Shown one piece after another: positions 52,844 through 61,496 of a stretch of DNA of 64,000 nucleotides; positions within the stretch are counted from its first letter, which is position 1; the number at the start of each line of letters is the position of its first letter. The notes beneath the pieces are model-generated. The model ran no database searches. It was given only the letters and a program-made list of their open reading frames with translations, and was not told the origin of the DNA. Made by a program: the position numbers and the translations under genes. The stretch is from Ulvibacterium sp. (lineage in GTDB: Bacteria > Bacteroidota > Bacteroidia > Flavobacteriales > Flavobacteriaceae): the NCBI RefSeq assembly GCF_028285715.1, contig NZ_JANQOO010000028.1, positions 19,694-83,693 of the forward strand, read 5' to 3'.

Positions 52844-54895
52844 TCACATTGTAGATAGTATTTTAGACTGGTCTTTACTAAGTGTATTAATTACCATGGC
52901 GGTTGTGAAATAACCATTTATGTCTCTGTATAATGTGGTGCCGTCAATTTTGCTTTTAGGTTCCAATAAATCATTGCTAGGTAATCTTAATATTGCAGTA
53001 CCATTCCATAGACCATTGGCACGTTGCATATGGACCAACTCATTAGTTATATTATAAGTGACCTTTTGGAAGCCAATCAAACGTAAACAGTTAATCAGTA
53101 ATGCTTTTTCGAAAATACTTGGAGCTTTATAATTTTCAAGGTAGTTGGATAACTCCAAATATCTAGGAGGTTTTCTTTTGATTGCATTAAAGTATAGCAA
53201 ATAACCATATATTGGGTATAAATCAGTAGTCCACCAATAAGAACTCCAAGACCCATTTTCGAGTTGATTGTTATATACAAATTCTGGTGGCTCGGCTGAC
53301 GTATTGAAGTTAAATTTTTGCTGTGCCAATAGCACGTATGGGGAAACATCATCAACAGCTAAACTCCAAGGTCCTTTATAAATATTTGAGCTGTAAGTGC
53401 CATAACCATATGCTGACTTGTAATCGGATTCTAATTTTCTTAAAATGGCTACTGCAATGTTCTTTTTAGGAACTACCGATAATAATCCTAGGCTTGTAGA
53501 ATCAGAATCTGTTGGAGTAGATGCATTATATGCCCATCCCGTTTGTGTTACCTGGTCTTGAAGCCATTTTTGAGCATTCTTGTATAATTGTGAATGTTCA
53601 ATTGATAGTCGAACATTTTGAAGCTGAAAAAGTATAAAAGCAGTTACCCATATATCAGATTTTCCTACGGGAAGATGATAATCTTCCCATTTTTGCTTAT
53701 TAATCATTGAATTAAAAAGGGCATTAATGGCATTATTTAAAGTGGCATCTACTAAGTGCTTTTTTGAAACATCCTTCTCTTTCCTTGTTTCCAATTTATA
53801 CTTAAAAAGTCTGGGTTGCACGTAGGTATTTAAATGAAAGTTACCATCATTTTCGAAGCCAACACCCACAAATTTGTGTGCTTTTTCTTTTGTATCATAA
53901 GGTTCTGAATAGCCAATTAAAGAAAGTACTTTTTTGTATTCCCTGAATGGCAAGTTCATTTTATGCATTAAAGAATAGGTCCTGGATACAACTTCCTGCT
54001 CGGTAAAATTTAAATTGGTAACGGCCAATTCCGTTTTTAAAGTTGCCCTTTCGTTGGTGCCTGCCTCCCAGCTAACAAAGAAGGTTTGATTTGGATACCT
54101 CTTATTATCTGTAAGCGGATAGGCTTCGATTAAGTTTCTTATTTTAGGTTCAACATGTTCTCCATTTGTAGCCCTATACCATCTGGTAAGCCAGTCCAGT
54201 GTAACTTCCTCCGATCTAAAGTAAACTTTCACCCTACCACATTTGCCATTGGGGAGCACATCAAAAGCAATTCCGACTGGAATTGAATTTGTACTAACAT
54301 CGGCTGACATATCACACCACTCCTTTAATGACGCATGGCGTTTTAAAATAGTCAATAACCGACCAATTTTTAACCATCTTTTTCTTATCTCGCCGGCGTT
54401 GAGGTTTAGATATATTTTATAGCCTATCCCTTTTTTATTTGCCCCGATGGCAAACCAAATTGCGCTTTTCCAATGTTTTGGCCATTCCGAACTTTTGGGC
54501 ATTAAGATGGGCAAAGCTTGCTCTTTAAACCAACTGTCAGTTGGAATTCCTAAAAGAGCGTTTAATTCATCTATTTTTAATAATGATTCCTGAAACCTTT
54601 TATAACTAGATGTATAAGGGGTTCCGCTCTCGCAAATGAATCTAAGTGAAGCTTGTTGTTCAGGTGCAAAGCTAAAACTCCATTGAAAAGGGACCCCATT
54701 CGAATTTATTCTGGACAACCCGCTATAGGGTAATTTCATTTCACCTGAAAGTGATTCAAAGCATAGCAAATTATATATCCTTTTGAGCTTTGAGAGTTGG
54801 AAATTTGGAAATTTGTAGTGCTTTGCCAGCCTTTCCAATTGTTCCTCAATAATTGTGAAGTAGGAACATGTTACCAAAGTATTGTTTAGTCTCAT
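52844..54895 (-). CDS. ABBA-prenyltransferase-like domain fused to a terpene-cyclase-like domain
   Basis: A 683-residue cytosolic protein without a signal. Residues 1-370 resemble the ABBA (DMATS-type) aromatic prenyltransferase barrel: four repeated alternating segments carry the phosphate-binding K/T-x-Y strands at KIY (160-162), KVY (223-225), KTE (287-289) and NTY (356-358). Residues 385-683 have the alpha-alpha toroid look of squalene-hopene/class II terpene cyclases, with Q-x-x-x-G-x-W elements near 442-454, 543-550 and 624-631, and a DSDST (463-467) at the place of the DxDDT acid motif. The two halves in one chain are unusual. It closes a minus-strand run with the collagen-like and a third unknown gene. 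Both domain calls are inferred by pattern and need structure-based confirmation. Confidence 0.5.
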   Translation of the reverse strand: MRLNNTLVTCSYFTIIEEQLERLAKHYKFPNFQLSKLKRIYNLLCFESLSGEMKLPYSGLSRINSNGVPFQWSFSFAPEQQASLRFICESGTPYTSSYKRFQESLLKIDELNALLGIPTDSWFKEQALPILMPKSSEWPKHWKSAIWFAIGANKKGIGYKIYLNLNAGEIRKRWLKIGRLLTILKRHASLKEWCDMSADVSTNSIPVGIAFDVLPNGKCGRVKVYFRSEEVTLDWLTRWYRATNGEHVEPKIRNLIEAYPLTDNKRYPNQTFFVSWEAGTNERATLKTELAVTNLNFTEQEVVSRTYSLMHKMNLPFREYKKVLSLIGYSEPYDTKEKAHKFVGVGFENDGNFHLNTYVQPRLFKYKLETRKEKDVSKKHLVDATLNNAINALFNSMINKQKWEDYHLPVGKSDIWVTAFILFQLQNVRLSIEHSQLYKNAQKWLQDQVTQTGWAYNASTPTDSDSTSLGLLSVVPKKNIAVAILRKLESDYKSAYGYGTYSSNIYKGPWSLAVDDVSPYVLLAQQKFNFNTSAEPPEFVYNNQLENGSWSSYWWTTDLYPIYGYLLYFNAIKRKPPRYLELSNYLENYKAPSIFEKALLINCLRLIGFQKVTYNITNELVHMQRANGLWNGTAILRLPSNDLLEPKSKIDGTTLYRDINGYFTTAMVINTLSKDQSKILSTM

Positions 54896-54958
54896 TTGAA
54901 TTAGTTCAAAAGAGATCTTAGCATATTCAAATAAACTAAGATCTCTTTATTTAAAGGC

Positions 54959-55603
54959 CTATCCTTCGTGGAAAATAATTTCGCCATTGGCTCCGTCATG
55001 ACCATTTGCACCTGTTTGGCCATTTTGTCCAGGATTGCCATTTGCCCCTACGTTTCTTCCGGCACCACCTGGCCCAAACTGTCCGCCTTGCCCAGCGTCT
55101 CCTCCATCACCTCCACTACCACCTTCGGCATTTGCGTTTAAACTACTTTGTATTATATCAGTGGCCACAATTGTAATGCTACCGCCGTTACCGCCATCAC
55201 CACCATTTCCACCATCACCTCCGGGTCCTCCATTTCCCCCTCTTCCACCACTGGCAGTAGGTTCGCAATCATTTCCACTTCCTCCTGCACCTCCAGTGCC
55301 TCCGTCGCCACCGTTACCACCGCTTCCTCCTTTTCCGCCATTTCCACCACGCGTATCAATATCAACTCCTGAGATAAACTCCTCAACATTGATTACAACG
55401 TTACTTCCGTTAGTTCCGTTTACACCATTAGTTCCATTGGATCCTGCTAAACCATTGCTTGCTGCGCCCCCATTTACGGGGGCTTCGTCTCCATTCCAAT
55501 TACATTCTGCGGCCCTTCCGTTAGTTCCTGGACTTCCGTTATTACCGTTGGTACCAGCTGACCCTTGAGCACCATCTGTACCTTTTGCTATTATATTAGG
55601 CAT
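54959..55603 (-). CDS. Collagen-like glycine-rich protein
   Basis: A 214-residue protein, over a third glycine. Residues 8-30 and 186-206 are perfect collagen-type Gly-X-Y triplets (GTD GAQ GSA..., GAN GNP GQN...), while 86-141 is a GGNGG-rich core like PE_PGRS proteins. Short beta segments interrupt it (NVVINVEEFISGVDIDT at about 68-84, ITIVATDIIQSSLNAN at 143-158), as in glycine-rich beta-helical proteins. Two cysteines sit in AECNWNGDE and GNDCEPTAS. There is no signal peptide. It lies 63 nt upstream of the prenyltransferase/cyclase gene and 33 nt downstream of the third cassette gene on the same strand, so the three are probably one operon. It could be a substrate or scaffold. Confidence 0.72.
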   Translation of the reverse strand: MPNIIAKGTDGAQGSAGTNGNNGSPGTNGRAAECNWNGDEAPVNGGAASNGLAGSNGTNGVNGTNGSNVVINVEEFISGVDIDTRGGNGGKGGSGGNGGDGGTGGAGGSGNDCEPTASGGRGGNGGPGGDGGNGGDGGNGGSITIVATDIIQSSLNANAEGGSGGDGGDAGQGGQFGPGGAGRNVGANGNPGQNGQTGANGHDGANGEIIFHEG

Positions 55604-55636
55604 AATATTATTTTTTAAAAATTGTTAAAATATGAT

Positions 55637-56218
55637 TTACAAATTGCCCTGAAATGATCGGCAATTAAAAGTGGTTGGACCCGTATAAGTGATCTTACCA
55701 TTGCCGTACAGCATTATTTTTCTTGCATTGACGTTTAAAACATCATTGGCGATATTCAAGGTTGCGTTGTTATGAACAATGATGTCATTAAACCAAAAAA
55801 CCGGAATGGTTGCCCTAGATAACTCTAAAAATCTGTCCAGTACCGGTTTATAAGCACTTACTTCAGCGCTATTACCATAGATATATCGGTTGGCAATATT
55901 TCGAGCAGCTGCAAAGTTTGCATCGCGCTGTCTCTTATCTTTCACTTCCAAATCCTTAATTGATGGAATTTTTGAAATCTTGGGACACCCACAATTTTTT
56001 TTGGAGGCAATTTTATCTGAAATACCAATTAGTTCTTTTACAACCGCAATGTCCTTAACTTTAACAAGCTTAAAATGCTCCTTGAAAGTTTTAGAATCCG
56101 TAGTTAGGTCCAAAGTCTTTTTAGATTTCAGCTCGAGATTTTTTGCTTTAAACCCTTTGAATTGGCTTAATTTATCCAATGGAAATTTATCAAAGGATGG
56201 TTTATCTTTATTGTCCAT
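55637..56218 (-). CDS. Unknown protein of the prenyltransferase/collagen-like cassette
   Basis: A 193-residue protein of no family I know. The first half is Lys/Asp-rich and probably helical, with NCGCP at 75-79 as a possible metal or crosslink site. Residues 140-193 turn beta-rich (VHNNATLNIANDVLNVNARKI), reminiscent of the repeating strands of a beta-helix. No signal peptide is seen. It starts the minus-strand run 56218-52844 and is likely co-expressed with the collagen-like gene 33 nt downstream. The start codon at 56218 has little competition; nothing upstream on this strand for about 280 nt is coding. Confidence 0.6.
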   Translation of the reverse strand: MDNKDKPSFDKFPLDKLSQFKGFKAKNLELKSKKTLDLTTDSKTFKEHFKLVKVKDIAVVKELIGISDKIASKKNCGCPKISKIPSIKDLEVKDKRQRDANFAAARNIANRYIYGNSAEVSAYKPVLDRFLELSRATIPVFWFNDIIVHNNATLNIANDVLNVNARKIMLYGNGKITYTGPTTFNCRSFQGNL

Positions 56219-56502
56219 GTTACTCCTATTTTAGATTAATATTATTATTACATGCATCGATTCTTATAAATGTGTTATTCCAATTGGTAAATAACACAAT
56301 CTATATATTCAATTTGCTGTAACACGTGTAGACTTTCAGCTGTTCTTAAAACTAATTACAAATTGATCATAAGAATATTTAGCATTATTTTAAAAGTAAG
56401 ATATATCCTATATTGTTTTAAGAATTATGTGTCAATGGTTTGAAATAAAGTATATTCTGTAAGATTTAATTAATATCATCTATGAATTCAATACTTAGAA
56501 TT
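56219..56502. other. AT-rich spacer with likely promoter of the cassette
   Basis: A 284-nt AT-rich stretch without a gene lies between the cassette start and the Fic pseudogene. It would carry the cassette promoter. No repeat or hairpin with a T-run was found. Confidence 0.3.
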
Positions 56503-56929
56503 TTAATTTTTGGTATTTGCCACCAAGACTTTTTGAAGTTTCCTTGAATTAACAGCCTTTAGTAAAAGGAATAACAGTTTGCTTGGTAATAGTATTAAAA
56601 TGTCGTTATGTACAGCCAACATCAATTCAGGCATTCCCTCAACTCCTTTGTTTTTGATTAGGGATAATTTAGAATTCATTCCTAAGTTTCTATGAATGGA
56701 AGACATCGTGTCATTTCGGCTCAAATGTTCCCCTTAAATTTCTGGAGGTCTTTATGGCCTCAGAAACAATAAGGTTGATCATGACCTCTGTTTGCTCGGT
56801 TTTGGAAAGCCCCTCCAAAACCCCACTAATGCGACCAGTACGTTGCGCGAAATCAAAGAGCATATCTTCAATAGCATTAGTTTAATATTGAAAATTGGGC
56901 TGATCTCATTGTTGCCAATTATAGCGCAT
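56503..56929 (-). pseudogene. Fic gene remnant (decayed duplicate of the 57.2-58.3 kb gene)
   Basis: The minus strand from an ATG at 56929 (MRYNWQQ, then a stop or frameshift) to about 56503 matches the N-terminal third of the Fic protein: RNVLVALVGFWRG and the MSRNDTMSSIHRNLGMN segment correspond to the Fic residues RTGRISGVLEG and LSRNDVMSSIRRNLGLN. Stops and frame changes break it in several places, and the FIC motif and C-terminal part are absent. The upstream GAGCCGA(13)TTGGCTC dyad of the intact gene is also conserved here. This is a truncated ancestral or duplicated copy. Confidence 0.85.
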
Positions 56930-57049
56930 GAGCCGATTAGGGTTCTTATTTGGCTCAGAAATAATAAGAAAGTGGGTTGATTTATATAGCTCATTCATCA
57001 TTTAAGAATGGCATAAAATCAAAGATCTATTGAACAATGTCAACTATGT

Positions 57050-57181
57050 CGGTAGCATCCGTCCTATCCAACCTTTACTTCACTCTTTTCAGCTTCAACA
57101 TTACAAAAATCGAACAGGATCCATGCGCAAAGTTTGGGGTACGAATTTAGGACTTGCAGTGGGAAACCTTGTTTTGCTCAC
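57050..57181. repeat. Dispersed direct repeat, copy 2
   Basis: Matches the repeat at 52549-52680, with an identical 34-nt core (57102-57135). It directly adjoins the 3' end of the intact Fic gene (stop at 57182), and so marks the right edge of the 52.6-57.1 kb insert. Recombination between the two copies would remove the cassette and the Fic remnant. Confidence 0.65.
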
Positions 57182-58273
57182 TTAGATATTAATTTTGTAA
57201 CGTGTACTCCTTCCCCCACCAGTGGGTTTAAAAATACCTTTGGCAACTAGGTCTTGTAAATCCCTAGTAGCTGTTGCTTTCGATGTTTTTGCAAGCGATA
57301 CATATTTACGCGCGTTCATTCCCCCTTCAAAACCCTGATGGCCTTCTTCTAACATCCTGCGAACGACTTTTTGTTGACGCTCATTAAGTTCAGCTTTATG
57401 TTGGTCAAAGAACTTGGTCTTCTTTAACGTAAACTCAATCTCTTGTTCAGCATCGATTTGAGCATCCAAAACCGTTTTGACAAAATAGTTTATCCAATCC
57501 GTGATTTCATTGGAACGCTGCCCCCTTTGTAAGGCATCATAATAGGCTTTCTTATTCCCCTCAATGGATTTGGACAAACTGAAAAGTACTGGACGACCGA
57601 TACTTTGCGAAAGTGCTTTTTCAGAAATGGCACGCCCTATTCTTCCATTACCATCTTCAAAGGGATGTATGGTTTCAAAATAGAGATGCGCAATGGCAGC
57701 TCTTACAATAGGTTTTCTGATTTCGGTTTGGGAGGTATTGAACCAATGTATAAAACCGTCCATTTCAATTGGTACTCCCTTTGAAGGAGGGGCTTCAAAA
57801 TGAACTACCTCCCTGCCCATACCCCCCGAGACAATTTGCATAGGTTCATCATGGGTACGCCATTCGCCTATTTGAATTTGGGTGTTGCCTTTCATCAACA
57901 TCCTATGCCAATCGAAGAGCATTTGGCTAGTCAAAGGTTTTAAAAAGTCATTGCGTACTGCCAACATCAATTCAGCTACGCCTTCTGCTCTTTTGTCTTT
58001 GGTCAAGGGTAATTCTGGATTAAGCCCTAAGTTTCTTCGAATAGAAGACATTACATCGTTTCGGCTCAAATACTCTCCTTCAATTTCTGAAGTCTTGATA
58101 GCCTCAGAAACCATGAGGTTAATCATGGCCTCGGTTTGCTCGGTTTCGGAAAGTCCTTCCAACACCCCGCTAATGCGACCGGTGCGTTGCGCAAAATCAA
58201 AGAGGTCATCTTCAACATCAGTAGTTTGATATTGAAAATTGGGCCAGTCTTTTTGCTGCCAATTATAACGCAT
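57182..58273 (-). CDS. Fic-family protein (AMP-transferase type) with N-terminal inhibitory motif and wHTH
   Basis: A 363-residue protein. Residues 1-80 form the DUF4172 N-terminal domain, which contains the class II inhibitory helix SEIEGE (62-67) that blocks the active site. The FIC domain has HPFEDGNGRIGR (203-214) with catalytic His203. The C-terminus (about 305-363) looks like a winged helix-turn-helix (KTSKATATRDLQDLVAKGIF). Fic enzymes transfer AMP or other groups to a target; the inhibitory helix suggests regulated activity. A perfect dyad (58274-58300) abuts its start codon, possibly an autoregulatory operator. A decayed duplicate lies at 56.5-56.9 kb. No separate antitoxin is seen. 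Confidence 0.92.
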   Translation of the reverse strand: MRYNWQQKDWPNFQYQTTDVEDDLFDFAQRTGRISGVLEGLSETEQTEAMINLMVSEAIKTSEIEGEYLSRNDVMSSIRRNLGLNPELPLTKDKRAEGVAELMLAVRNDFLKPLTSQMLFDWHRMLMKGNTQIQIGEWRTHDEPMQIVSGGMGREVVHFEAPPSKGVPIEMDGFIHWFNTSQTEIRKPIVRAAIAHLYFETIHPFEDGNGRIGRAISEKALSQSIGRPVLFSLSKSIEGNKKAYYDALQRGQRSNEITDWINYFVKTVLDAQIDAEQEIEFTLKKTKFFDQHKAELNERQQKVVRRMLEEGHQGFEGGMNARKYVSLAKTSKATATRDLQDLVAKGIFKPTGGGRSTRYKINI

Positions 58274-58300
58274 GAGCCGATTAGAGTTCCTATTCGGCTC
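58274..58300. promoter_or_regulatory. Perfect dyad upstream of the Fic gene
   Basis: GAGCCGA (58274-58280) and TCGGCTC (58294-58300), 13 nt apart, are perfect complements and abut the Fic ATG. The same dyad with one mismatch precedes the Fic remnant at 56930-56956. Conservation between the copies supports an operator, perhaps bound by the Fic winged helix. Confidence 0.55.
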
Positions 58301-58425
58301 AAAAATAATAAAAATATGAGTTGATTATAAGTTTATTTGGCTTAATCACTTAAAAACAAACTTGTCGACTACGGATATGTGTTAAATTTTGAATTCTATC
58401 GTCACTTTTAAAGTTGCCTTAAGAC

Positions 58426-58931
58426 TTACTTTAGTTTTTCAGAAACAAGTTGTTTTAAATATATATACTCTGCCTCTTGCATTGATTTTGCAGGAAGGAG
58501 GAGGTTTTCCTTTCCCAAAAGCATATATGGCTATCTCTTATGGTTGCAGAATTAAAGGTACCCCATTTTAATATGGTTTCCATGTCGTCCTGCGAAATTG
58601 AAACTGAATTGTCGCTTAAGAACAACGTATGGCTTTTATATCTCTCTTGGTCATCCAAATAGTCTTTAACCTGTTTTCTCCATTTTCGCACAGCTAAAGC
58701 TCTGTCAACATAGACAAAGAGAAAAATGACCGTAACAACTACTGCAATTGAAAACAAATCATAGTTATCAATCAAAAAGGAGTATATAGTGGATAATATT
58801 AGAACGCCCAAACAAATTAACAACGAACGAAAAACACCCTTGATGTTTTTATCTTTGGTATAACTCCCTTGACCATTTACAAAGTAAACTTCCTGAAAAT
58901 CCTTTCTCCTAAATGTTAGTTCTATTTCCAA
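58426..58931 (-). CDS. YcxB-like membrane protein (apparent frameshift near the 3' end)
   Basis: Translation from 58931 reads a short N-terminal beta segment, two transmembrane helices (about 33-53 and 59-78) and a YcxB-like soluble part, but the reading frame ends at 58455 with an unrelated tail (FWERKTSSFLQNQCK). One base earlier, at about 58505, the other frame encodes a YcxB ending (LLGKENLLLPAKSMQEAEYI, then LVSEKLK) and stops at 58426-58428. I therefore give the repaired extent; the uninterrupted frame is 58455-58931 (158 residues). It follows the DUF695 gene by about 9 nt. YcxB proteins are small conserved membrane proteins of unknown function. The frameshift may be real or an error. 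Confidence 0.6.
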
Positions 58932-58940
58932 ACTTGAATA

Positions 58941-60035
58941 TTAACTTGGCATGAATCTATTGAAGGTCTGCCAATATTTGTCTTTGTAAATATCAAATTC
59001 AATCCCGATTTGCTGTTTGTATTGTTTTTGGATTTTATATAAAATCTTTGATGGTTTTCTAAAATCAAAACATGTAAAATAGATTTCACGGCAGTTGTTC
59101 GCTGTTTGTCTCCCAACATTCAAGTATCCATCGGAATCTTTAAGTTCTGCCATTATTTTTTCCTCTATTTCATTGAGTAAATCATAAGTGGATTGGTCGG
59201 GCATGCCATTGTTTGCCTTTCCGTCATATTGGATTTCCACAACAGCCACCCAAGGATGCGAGGCTTTACTATCCCAATTCAAAAGGTCGGTATTGATTAC
59301 TGCAAGCAAAGGGAGTCCATTCTGTAATGTAGCTTCCATGCCAGAATAATTATCGTTTTCGGTGTCATGCCTTACCCCTTTGTATTTTTCGATGAACTCT
59401 TTCTCCCTCCAAATCAAGTAATCTCGTAGTTTTTCTAAAGGAATTAACTCTTTCTCCGCTTCAGAAGGATTAATGAATTTTACGAAATCAATAATAGTGA
59501 TTGAATTAAGCTCTCCAAGTGAATTATCCAATGCAAGGAATACTCCATTGGTGATTACTTCTTTGGTCTTCTCAGAGTAATCTTTGTGGGCTATCACTAT
59601 CTCAATTTCATCTGGCATATCAGGATGTTCAACAGGATAAAAACTCATTGAGCTTTCATCAAATGTGTAACCATCCATTTCAATTCCGAATTGATTGGAA
59701 TCTGAGGGCTGTTTTAATGCCGTGATTTGCCAATTTTTCATTTTTGGGGCAGCTTTGACTAATTCTTCTACAAAAACGATATTCTTAATCACCCCATCTG
59801 CTGTTAGAATCAGTTCAGCCTCGGTGTCACTACACATTCCTGCCAGGAACCAAAACCCATCTTTAAGCTCGTTGAGTTTGGGTGCTAACTTGTCAAAGAA
59901 TACCTTGTTTACGTTTCCCTGTCTTCTAATGACATCATAAAACTTCTGCTCATTTTCCCGAAACCAATTCCAGAAATCAGAATAAGAATTAATTGGGGTT
60001 TCTTTCTTGTCAAAAAGGGATTTTATGAAATTCAT
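58941..60035 (-). CDS. DUF695 domain protein
   Basis: A 364-residue cytosolic protein. The N-terminal part resembles accessory-island proteins with an N-terminal helical segment (FWNWFRENEQKFYDVI) and a Glu/Asp-rich middle. The C-terminal half (about 240-364) has DUF695-type pieces: MPDQSTYDLLNEIEEKI, GRQTANNCREIYFTCFDFRKPSK and ILYKIQKQYKQQIGIEFDIY. No catalytic residues are obvious. It starts 1 nt downstream of the 60.0-60.5 kb gene and precedes the YcxB-like gene, within a minus-strand block of closely packed genes. DUF695 proteins often occur in islands; function is unknown. Confidence 0.65.
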   Translation of the reverse strand: MNFIKSLFDKKETPINSYSDFWNWFRENEQKFYDVIRRQGNVNKVFFDKLAPKLNELKDGFWFLAGMCSDTEAELILTADGVIKNIVFVEELVKAAPKMKNWQITALKQPSDSNQFGIEMDGYTFDESSMSFYPVEHPDMPDEIEIVIAHKDYSEKTKEVITNGVFLALDNSLGELNSITIIDFVKFINPSEAEKELIPLEKLRDYLIWREKEFIEKYKGVRHDTENDNYSGMEATLQNGLPLLAVINTDLLNWDSKASHPWVAVVEIQYDGKANNGMPDQSTYDLLNEIEEKIMAELKDSDGYLNVGRQTANNCREIYFTCFDFRKPSKILYKIQKQYKQQIGIEFDIYKDKYWQTFNRFMPS

Positions 60036-60470
60036 TTACTTGATTTTTAAATCGCCAAACTTCGGAGATAATATTTTTTTCCAGCTTTTAGGACTTGTTA
60101 TTTCGAGACCATCATGGAAAAAGTAAATCTTACGGTTATTTTTCACAACAAACTTATCGGGGACATGGTTTGGTTCTTTTTCGCTTTGCAATATTAAAGT
60201 ATCACCCATTACTCTATAACTACCATAATTTTCTTCTACTACAAAGGGAATACTTTTCTTAAAAAACCTTTTATCTAAATACATCTCTCTTCGTTCTAAA
60301 AATGTGCTATCTCTATTGAGGATTAAAACCCCTCGTTGAAAAGTTCTTCCAGCGCTACCATTGCTCCAACCTTTGGAAGAATAGGCAACGCTAAATGCAT
60401 CTTGGGAATATGAACTAAGTGTTCCAAGAATGAAAATGAAGACTAAGAATAAAGGTGACTTATCGTTCAT
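60036..60470 (-). CDS. Small exported protein, unknown
   Basis: A 144-residue exported protein (signal about 1-22, ending SSYSQ). The body is beta-rich (GVLILNRDSTFLERREM, MGDTLILQSEKEPNHVPDKF, RKIYFFHDGLEI), compatible with a lipocalin-like or other small barrel; no family is recognised. It abuts the DUF695 gene (1 nt) and follows the four-helix membrane gene by 4 nt, so it is certainly in the same transcript. Confidence 0.6.
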   Translation of the reverse strand: MNDKSPLFLVFIFILGTLSSYSQDAFSVAYSSKGWSNGSAGRTFQRGVLILNRDSTFLERREMYLDKRFFKKSIPFVVEENYGSYRVMGDTLILQSEKEPNHVPDKFVVKNNRKIYFFHDGLEITSPKSWKKILSPKFGDLKIK

Positions 60471-60474
60471 CTGT

Positions 60475-61053
60475 CTATTTGAGAATTTGTACTAAGTAAG
60501 CTATTCCAAACATCCAACCAATGTATAATATTGAATAACCCATTGCGTAAACACCAGACATTCCTAAATCACCCTTTGTTTTGTTCGATTTGCTGAAAAC
60601 CAACCGCAAAGCTCTGAAGAACACCCAATACAACATAGCGAGGATTACAAATAGCGAAACCCAAAACACAGCTTCCAAGACAATCATAAGAATTACGAAA
60701 AGAATACTTACTGCAATCCATGCCAAAATGGATAGTACCAAACCACTTAATCCATCACCCGTATCAATACTGGGCATATCAAATCCAATATTGCTATGAT
60801 GAAATGTTGAGCCAGGTTCGAAATCTTTGAATTTTATGAAGTTGTCTATAAGCTCTACCCCTTTATATAATCCATAGGTCATGAAAAGAAATAGTGCTGT
60901 GCCTATTATAATAAGAAAAATGTACAAGTTGTTTTCAACGCTTCTGTGATAATTGATACCAGTAAAATAGACAGTGGCAATTGTCAAGAGAACTACAACA
61001 ATAGAGACAATGAATACGGATTTTCCTTTTAAGTATGTTTTTTGTGCTTTCAA
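60475..61053 (-). CDS. Four-helix membrane protein, unknown
   Basis: A 192-residue protein with four or five hydrophobic stretches (about 12-32, 42-65, 104-140 in two helices, and 168-188). No signature motif is recognised. Gaps of 3-4 nt to its neighbours on the same strand show that it is part of the 61.5-58.4 kb operon. It has no visible catalytic site. Confidence 0.6.
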   Translation of the reverse strand: MKAQKTYLKGKSVFIVSIVVVLLTIATVYFTGINYHRSVENNLYIFLIIIGTALFLFMTYGLYKGVELIDNFIKFKDFEPGSTFHHSNIGFDMPSIDTGDGLSGLVLSILAWIAVSILFVILMIVLEAVFWVSLFVILAMLYWVFFRALRLVFSKSNKTKGDLGMSGVYAMGYSILYIGWMFGIAYLVQILK

Positions 61054-61056
61054 GGG

Positions 61057-61464
61057 TTAGTTGATTTTGTTTTCAAGCTTGTAAAGCTCTCGGTCATATA
61101 TTTTTAATCCCCATTCGGATTCGATTTTGTTCTTATTGTCTTTTATTATCTCAATCAACCTCATATAATATTGAGGATTTCTTGCCCATATTGCGCTATT
61201 GAAATAGTTCATGCTTCTAAAAAAACAACTTCCATCATATTCGTCCTCTTCAGTAATATTTTGTTCCATTCGTTTTAAAACAAGAGGGATTAAAATATCC
61301 GAACCAATGTCTTGAATAAGCAAGGTGTTTATTTGGTGAATTTGTAAGTCCTTTACCTTGATTTTTCTGTAAGTATGACACCTTTCCACTAGACTTGTTG
61401 GATATTCGCTCAAATCAGTCCAGTAGTTGTTTTCTATTTCTTGAATCGATTTTTCAGTGTTCAT
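61057..61464 (-). CDS. Small cytosolic protein, unknown (island gene)
   Basis: A 135-residue protein without signal or membrane segment, mainly helical and charged (SGSDILIPLVLKRM-like middle, actually DIGSDILIPLVLKRMEQN near residue 53, and a C-terminal LKIYDRELYKLENKI). The protein looks like an immunity-type or contact-accessory helical-repeat protein, but I have no family match. It starts 3 nt from the membrane gene and 32 nt from the exported DUF6263-like gene, sharing their transcript. Confidence 0.55.
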   Translation of the reverse strand: MNTEKSIQEIENNYWTDLSEYPTSLVERCHTYRKIKVKDLQIHQINTLLIQDIGSDILIPLVLKRMEQNITEEDEYDGSCFFRSMNYFNSAIWARNPQYYMRLIEIIKDNKNKIESEWGLKIYDRELYKLENKIN

Positions 61465-61496
61465 AAAATGAATTGTAATTAATTTGAATGTTGCCT

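Noticed and set aside
55035..55568. Proline-rich plus-strand open frame
   Set aside because: It is the antisense shadow of the glycine-rich gene: its Pro-rich content follows from the Gly codons on the opposite strand.
54959..55603. CRISPR-like or tandem DNA repeat
   Set aside because: The repetition is codon-level Gly-X-Y coding, with no constant repeat and spacer pattern.
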